Positions 56,594 to 64,000 of a stretch of 64,000 nt of DNA are shown here, piece after piece. The DNA is from Membranipora membranacea. Its lineage: Eukaryota > Bryozoa > Gymnolaemata > Cheilostomatida > Membraniporidae. Position 1 is the stretch's first letter; the number at the start of each line of letters is the position of its first letter. The stretch is taken from the NCBI GenBank assembly GCA_914767715.1, contig OU612072.1, forward strand, positions 25,048,001 through 25,112,000. The letters run 5' to 3'. Both the position numbers and the translations under genes were made by a program. Below the pieces are notes generated by a model. That model was not told the DNA's origin, did no database searches, and was given only the letters and a program-made list of their open reading frames with translations.

Positions 56594-59500
56594 ATGCGTC
56601 GCAGAAGAATTCACTTAATTCTATTGGCAGGCGGTTTTCTTCTTGTAAACTCTTTACCAATACCTAACAGCGAACATAACGTGCTACGTACAATCAGTGT
56701 CAGTGAAGAGGCTTTGGTGAGTTTAAAAGTTTTGAAGTTTTCTTTTCACTTTTCTTGGTCAAAAATTGCACATATGGCCTCAAGTGTTGTTTGCTACAGA
56801 TGGTTTTGAGCATTAGCATGCGTGCTTAAGTGGGCTGATCATGAAAGTTGCTAATCTATGCCAAACCATTGTTCTGATTCAGCGAGTACACCATGAGTTC
56901 CTCATTGATTGGGAAATAATGTTTGGATTAAGACGCTCGTTATATCAATGCCTGCCATTCGTGAAACTTTGTGGAACTTTCATTTGTTTGTTTGCTAAGA
57001 TTGAGATCAAGCAGCTTTCATACTCCTAATAATGTGAAAAAGTAGCGGTCAGTTGTATAGAAAATGCCATTCAGATATTTTTTTCTATGTTGTATGTCTT
57101 AAACAGTACGGAGATGGGAGAAGACCAATCCATTAAGTCTAAGATCAGAAAACTGTCTCTTGCTCCTTTCAAGTAATTCAATTTTTCCTTTCTGCATTGA
57201 ACATAAATTACCACAAACTGCTTTTCATTACTTGTAATATGTGCATACTAATTAATGTCTCACAAACCTCCATATTAATTCTTCAGAGGGTGATAACTCA
57301 TGCGGGTGAGAAAGCACTAGGTTTGAGGATTCTGAAGAGGTCAATCGAGGAAACAACTGTCGGAACCGTTGAGGTAACAGAGGGATTGCTAACAAACAAT
57401 GAAAATAATCATCTCATCTCTGCTGGTGCAGTTGCTTCAATGTTTTTGACTCTGACATTGACAATCATACTCATGTACTGCTGTGTCAAGATCAAACATG
57501 GTTGCTGTAAGAAGAACCCAAGAGCCCGCAAAGTGACAAAATGGCTTGAGTAAGTGGACACTATATACTTAATTTTAAAGCAATAACTTGCACTCAACCC
57601 GTTAACCGCTTTGATCAGCGACTATTTATCCTGCCCATTGCCCACACTGCTATTTTTTTTAGCAAATTTTAGCTTTGAGGTCAACAGTTTAGTTCAAACT
57701 ATTTTCCTATTATGTCAGGGAGGAGACCTGTAATATATTTATATCTGTTAGGAACCTATCAGTCAAAAACAAACAACAAAACCTTGACAATATGTAATCT
57801 GCTCCTCATCATTTTTTTTGTTTTAATTTCTAAACAGTCCAATCTGCCACAAGTTATTTCCCTGCTGTATAGATGTAGCTATTGAGAAAGCAGGGAAAGG
57901 CTTGGGGATGGCTGTAACTGCTCTGAGAAAAATTCTGCCTAAAGATAACCGAGTACATGCTATTCACAACACAGGACCATTAACTAGACAGGAAATTAAG
58001 ACTCTGAAAAGCACATTGAAGTATTCGTAAGTTCCTCACTGTTGTCAGAAGTTTAGATGTCTGATGGTTGTTCGTTGCCCAATGTAATTTCCTATTATCG
58101 GTCAAATAGAATAGTCTAAACTGGGATGTTTATTAAGTTCAAGATATCAATAAATAACCTTCAAACATTATAAAGTCTGTTAAAATGGAAAAAAGCAAAC
58201 CCGGACTGATAAAAATCATTGGATGTTTGTGTTAGTCACGCAGATCTGCAGGAAAGGTTGGCTTCTGTAACTGGCCTCAGCCAAAGTTTTCTTCATTTGA
58301 TGTTGAAATTTCATTCTGACTATAATTGTATATACTGCTCATAGGAGCTGTATCTGTAGGTGTTTAGGAGATTATGGGGTAGAGACTGATGTTGAAATAG
58401 AAGCTTTACAGACTGAGAAGGAGGAAGATAGTGGCGTAACAGACAAGGCAGAAGGATGTTACAGGGACATGTGAGAATTTGATCCTATGAAATATGTATT
58501 AAATTTACCTTTCTAAAATACATATAGCCTACTTTGTAAGATACTCCGACAATTTGTGTTGTTGGCAGTTTTCCGGTTTTATTCAGACACAATATACATG
58601 ACCCTAGCAGCAAGCTGCCAGGCAAAATCCAAAATGCGACTACTCCATTCAAAATGCCGCTAGCAACTGATCTTTATAAAAAATGCTACCAGCTTGAAAA
58701 CTTTACACAGTACAACTTTTCATTACAAAAAGATCTTGCAGGATTTAATTAATGATGCTCTTTCAAGGATGGTACATGACGTAACACTCAAAACAGGAGA
58801 TTGTGCTTCCTAATTAAGCGATGATAAATGATAAATGATTAATGATGAAGCGATGATAAATAACCCAATGACGATGATAAAGAGTCAATTAGGAAATTAT
58901 CAAGTAGCATTATCTGTAATGCACGGAAAGCAGAGATTCAATTAAAGTACCCTGCACAGTAACGTTCAACAACCAACCGCCAGTGGTGGATAATGTGGCA
59001 TACAGGTACAGGGGTACCCTTATGTCACAACTTGACACAAATTTTTGCCCCACCTTCACTCTAGTTGATTTATGACATATCACTGTCACATACCACAATT
59101 TTTTTTATCATCAGTGACCAGTATCAGTCACTCTAAAAACATTATAAATTATTGTTGAGTCCTAGAAGTGACTCATAAAAAAGTGAGCCACTTCATCCTT
59201 CAGCAGTTGATGGAACTTGTCATTTTAATTGTAAGTTATGCCTGTCTAGAAAATTTGCATCCCTATTTCTAATCATTCAACAATACAGGTCATATTTACT
59301 GTATTGTGTTACAGCACTTGCTTAAGCAAGTTATGTCACGTCAGTTCAGAAGATGAACTCGAACAAACTAAGGAACAAGATGGAGAAACACCAGATGAAG
59401 AGCCACCAGAAAAATCAATTGTTGCTAAAGCATTATGTTTTCTTCAAAAAAAGTGAGTTTATCCACAAAACTGCACAACAATTTTGTGTTTATATTAAGC

Positions 59501-62500
59501 GTAGTGAATGTAAATCCATATACAGTGTCTCATAGCACATTTACGTAACTTTGTTTTTTAAAAAGAAGAAATGGCTGAATCACAGTCCTTTCATCAACCA
59601 CATATGTGTAGTAAAACCAGTTTAGGGTGCGCCAGTTATATTTTTTACAATTCATTTGCCTGATATATGCCATTTAAGCAACAGACAATAGCTTTCTTTA
59701 CCAACACATATATATATATATATATATATACATACCACAATTAAAACTTACTAGGCGCAGCATACATAACGATAACAGACATTGGGTCTACAACAATGCT
59801 AAACTTGTTTTTACAAGCTTGTCAGTACAGGCTACCTTCATACCTGCTGGAAGAGGCACAGCCAAGATATAGTAGGAGATAAAGAAAGAGGGGTTGATGT
59901 GGGAGCGTTTGACCCAAGGTGACTGTCACTAACAAACCTGTCTTTTGCCAACATCCACCATCCCCACCCAAAACCTAAAGCCTACTGGAGAATCCAGTGA
60001 TGTATTTTCCTGTGGCATTTCTAGGTTTACAATCCTGATAGGGGTGATTGCTCATCAAAATCTCTATTGAAGGTCATTAGAAGGAAAGGAGGACAGAGGG
60101 AATAAGAATTCTGATACAAAAGAGGAAACCCAAACATCAAATATCACGTGAGTTGCTCCGCAGGTTTGCAACCACATTGGACTTTGTGGCAATGACTAAT
60201 CTGCTTGAACTAGTGCTTCTTATTTTGAATGTATTTGCAATGGAATTGTCCATAACAAACAGCGGTTCAGCAACACCTCATACATTCCACCAAGTTTAGT
60301 TAAACTCTATTTTCACGATGTTTTAACCTGGTCGGTACAAGAAAAGGCATAGCCAGTGAACTTTGCCAAATAACATTCAGATACTGTCCTTTCATCAATG
60401 TCATATCTAAACTTCAAGGCGTGCTTGCACATTAGCCACAGCTTCAAACATATCTCTATTTTTCAGGAAGTACATATTTGAGTTATGGAGTTGTTCTTCT
60501 AAGTATTTGGTAAATGATGGCGAAGAGGGGGACCAGGGGGACGAGGGAGACCAGGGGGTCAATGTGGACCAGGAAGTTGAGGGGAACCAGGAAATTGAGG
60601 TGCTTGAGGTGGATGAAGGGGAAGCTAGAGCAGAGGTGGATGAGGATGAGAGAGAAAAGGAACAGGATGAAGAATCTGAAAACAAGCAGCTAGGAGACTT
60701 GCTGGTTAAACTTCTGTTCGATCAGGCACTTGCTAGTGCCAGAAAGCAGTAAGATGACATTTTACTTAGTCATTTCAATGAGTTGTTTGCACAATACTGA
60801 GTTGAACTTTTTAAAAATATTCATAAATTTCATTTTTTTAAGGTTACAGACTAAGAAAAAGAAGGAGAGAAGACTAACACATAAATCCAAGCGCAAATTG
60901 AAAGGCAGGAATCAGAGCACTGCTAAGAATAAAAGTACTCAAACTGATAAAGGAAAACCCCTCACTGCAGCATCCTGTCTGTGAGTAGTCTATCATTTTG
61001 CAAAATGTTACAGAGGAGATGATTACCAAGCTTGAAACGGGTGGAGTGTGGAACCTAGCCATCCAACGCAACACCATATATCCAAAAGTGCACATCATAT
61101 CACATGAATGTTGTCAGATCAGATGTACCCGTGATAAAGTCAGCCAACCTGTTGGCTAAATTAACAGATCCCTCTGGCCTCTGCCTCCGCTTTCCAATGG
61201 AGCCCCACCCTGATTTTTTGGCCTGTGATGATAAGTTTATGTCATTTGTTACATAGTTATAGAAAATACATTATCATTCCACTGTCATTTGGATTATGTG
61301 GTGTAGATTAACCATTAGGGGAAGCTGTTTTGGCCTGTCAGTATTGGTTATTTCGAGTTCAAGTGAACTGATTTTTAAAGTTAAAGTAGCATGTATGAAA
61401 CCTCTACATAGCTAATGCATTTTTATTAGTACAAAGTTGAATTACTGTACAAACCAATATAGCTTTAGCTGAGGCTGACATGGAAATAAATTGTTGAATC
61501 GGATTAGGTTGCATTTTCTATCATGTACCTCAGGATATACAACTTTTTCCAGAAAATGCATAACTGCATTGTGCAATTTGTCTTCCAAATACTGGGATGA
61601 CAAAAATGAGGAGGACTCAGCTGAGGGTGGAGATGATAAAGAGGAAGAAAGACAATTGGTAGAATTCCTAGGAAAACAACTATTGAACCAAGCTCATACT
61701 TATTCTAAAAATCGGTGAGCAGCAAATGTTAATAAGCCCAGATTTAGTCCCTTCTCAGCTAACAGTTACCTATATGAAATGATAATGGAATGGCTTTCTG
61801 TCAGTAGTGTCAATGGAGGCTGGACCAAAAAATATTGATACACCTTGATGAAGAAAACTTCAGAATATAAGTGATCATCTGAAGGCATTTCAGCAGGGAG
61901 TGAAAAAGTATTAAACCACTACTGCCAAGCAGCCAAATGTGTGCTTATAGAATTCTCAAAACTAATAAAATGAGGCTACAATCTCAGCATTGTCACCTAA
62001 TGAGCAAATAATTCACACAAACTGATGTCAAAATTAGGGTATGAAATTAATTATCTAACGGAACAGGTGACATAGTTACCGTCTTACTAATGCAATTTGT
62101 ACACGTCATAAGCTGGTGCGTAGATTTTATGCCCTGTGATTTTGAAGATCAGTTTTTGCAAATTATTTGCTCATTAGGTGACAATGCTGAGATTTAAGTC
62201 TCAATTAATTATCTTGGAGCTATGCTGAATTCAATGAGCACAAATTTGCATGAGTGGCAGCAGTAGTTTAAGTTTGCGCCGCTTGATCAGACTTTTGTTT
62301 CTTTCAGGAGGATAAAGGATAAAAAAAGAAAGAAGATCAAAGCTCAAACAGAAGATAGGAAAGATGAAACTGAAGATATCCAAACATCGACCTTGCAGTG
62401 AGTTGATTATGTGTTTTCTCTGGTGACGGGGAATTCGGGAGGAACAAACCAAACTTGTCAAGGATAGTTATGACATGTTTAGGGGTTATGATTTAGGCTT

Positions 62501-63850
62501 GCTAGCTTACATAAAATTCTTTCCTAGCACTACCTGAACTCAATAGTCCTGAAATAGGATTGAACAGCTGACATTGTGTACCATTTCACCATCTTGGTTT
62601 ATTTTTAATGATGAGGCAGAAAATTATGTAGTCAATGGAATTTGGTAAATATATGATAGATATTCAATCTCAGGTAATATACACATTGGTCTTTCGCCGA
62701 TTTTTGCAGAAATCTCGGATCTGAAATCATGGAAGCAGCTTCGGGTACTTCTGCAAATGCTGAAACTGAAGAAGATGATGATGAAGAAGGGGGTGTGAGG
62801 GTGGATTCTGGAGAGGATGGAAGCAAAGAAGAGCATTTACTTGTTAAAGTTGTTCAAAGTTTTACAGATAGTATCACAGGATGGTAAGTTGTTTAGAAAA
62901 TCTTTGAGATTTAAAATTAATGACTAAGAGTCGGGCCATGTTATTTCAAATTTAAAATTGTAAAATATTTCGATTAAATCAGATTCTAAACCGTAAGGTT
63001 ATAAATTATGTCAACTCAAAAAGCTTTATTAATTATAATGGCATAGCGATTGAAATGTATAAATATTGTACATGAATAGTATCATGTCTAATGTTGCTAA
63101 CGAAATACCAAGAACGTTACGTAGATGGTAAAAATGACTTCCCTGAGCTCAGTCACCTTCATTATAGTCATGAAAACAAAGAACATGACAAGAATGGAGT
63201 CAGCAAAGACCATGTACATGATGATCAGGGTACCTCAGGTGGCAACATGGTTAATAATGGAAATATGAGCAGCAAACAGAAAAGGTACTTTTATATATAT
63301 CAATACTATCCTGATGGTTTAAGCGCTAGATAATACAAATTATGTTATTAACTTCCGAATCAAGTTTTCTTTAAACTCTTCCACAAGCTTGACTCATTCT
63401 GCAAATAATTATTCGACTCTGTATATTTCACTTTGGTATAGCTTTAAACCGGTCAAAGATCCAAACTCGTTGCTGAATGAATAGAAACTAGTGACCTAGG
63501 TCCTAGATCATGTCAAACAAGCTCTTGGAGTTTCCCGGCTTTTAACATCTTGATCACAACATCTCCGTGCGCAATGATATTATATCATTTGACGAAATAT
63601 AATTTGCTTGTTAATAGGCAACCATACAATCTTAGTGTCATTTAATCAGATTATTTTCACCATTATTCCACCCATGCCTTAACCAGAGTGTTTGGTATTC
63701 CAGAAGCCTACTGGATAGAAAAGAGCCAAGGTTGAGTGCAGAATCTGGAAACATGTTTAAGTTGAGACATAATAGTAAGGGCATGGCTGTCGAGAATTGC
63801 ACACAAACAGATAATGGGAAAGGAGAGGCTGCACATACATCACCTGCACA
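56594..63850 (+). CDS. Membrane protein with exon-modular acidic/basic tail and TQT motifs (plus-strand paralogue; incomplete at 3' end)
   Basis: Thirteen exons with consensus borders: 56594-56716, 57287-57549, 57838-58026, 58345-58470, 59315-59452, 60073-60147, 60467-60748, 60843-60980, 61553-61714, 62308-62397, 62710-62883, 63153-63284 and 63704-63850; the gene runs off the window after about 680 codons. Intron 1 is phase 0; every other intron is phase 2. Residues 1-21 are a signal peptide ('LLVNSLPIPN' at its end). The ectodomain is short and has 'LGLRILKRSIEE'. A membrane helix lies at about 84-107, then 'YCCVKIKHGCCKKNP', then 'LFPCCIDVAIEKAGKGL'. The tail alternates acidic exons (7, 9, 11) ending in an amphipathic 'QLGDLLVKLLFDQA'-type helix with basic exons (8, 10, 13). 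LC8-type motifs: TQT at 299-301, 431-433 and 664-666, IQT at 523-525. Exon 12's acceptor is the least certain. No enzyme domain; function unknown, possibly a membrane-anchored scaffold. Confidence 0.82.
59706..59732. repeat. AT dinucleotide microsatellite (intron 5)
   Basis: A (at)n tract of about 13 units in the intron between exons 59452 and 60073. Confidence 0.85.
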
Positions 63851-64000
63851 GTAAGTTTTCCAATGCATGATTTTCTAAAAAAAAGTTATATGCAGATTGC
63901 AGCTCCTTAGAATCAGCTTTTATCCAAAGAATTTCATCATTATGTAAAGAGTTAGGATTGATTATAGCTTGCGCTCGTTCTTTTCTACTCGTATACATAT

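Overview
The window is animal nuclear DNA: AT-rich, with spliced genes whose exons carry GT/AG borders, long introns, and a dense load of non-LTR retrotransposons, a gypsy-type LTR fragment, tRNA-derived SINE-like repeats and several families of terminal-inverted-repeat (TIR) elements. The mix (RTE-, CR1/Jockey- and RNase H-bearing LINEs, many MITEs) suits an invertebrate; I cannot name the clade. No bacterial, organelle or CRISPR features are present.

Layout. 0-2.3 kb: degraded LINE (minus strand). 4.7-9.7 kb: four-exon TTC9-family tetratricopeptide gene (plus strand) with a MITE, a mariner-like element and a 60-bp tandem repeat in its introns. 9.7-18.3 kb: gene-poor, with two SINE-like repeats and some weak exon candidates. 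18.3-20.1 kb: two-exon gene for a single-pass membrane protein (minus), followed by a damaged duplicate of its C-terminus. 20.9-31 kb: transposon graveyard (RNase H LINE split by a 2.3-kb TIR element, gypsy integrase, Jockey/CR1-like LINE). 29.5-37.8 kb: recent direct tandem duplication of about 4 kb. 31.1-40.1 kb: multi-exon membrane-protein gene (minus) whose 3' half lies inside that duplication. 40.8-47.2 kb: MITE plus a roughly 6-kb imperfect palindrome. 48.7-56.2 kb: an RTE-type LINE interrupted by a 4.4-kb Mutator-like element that appears to carry gene exons. 56.6 kb to the end: a second multi-exon membrane-protein gene (plus), running off the window.

The most interesting system is the pair of head-to-head paralogues at 31-40 kb and 56-64 kb. 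Both encode a signal peptide, a short ectodomain, one membrane helix, a Cys-rich juxtamembrane stretch, and a long cytoplasmic tail built from alternating acidic and basic exons. Every intron after the first is phase 2, so each tail exon can be duplicated, skipped or shuffled without loss of frame, and the tandem duplication shows that this is happening. The plus-strand paralogue also has regularly spaced TQT/IQT motifs of the kind bound by dynein light chain LC8. No name could be given to this family from sequence alone.
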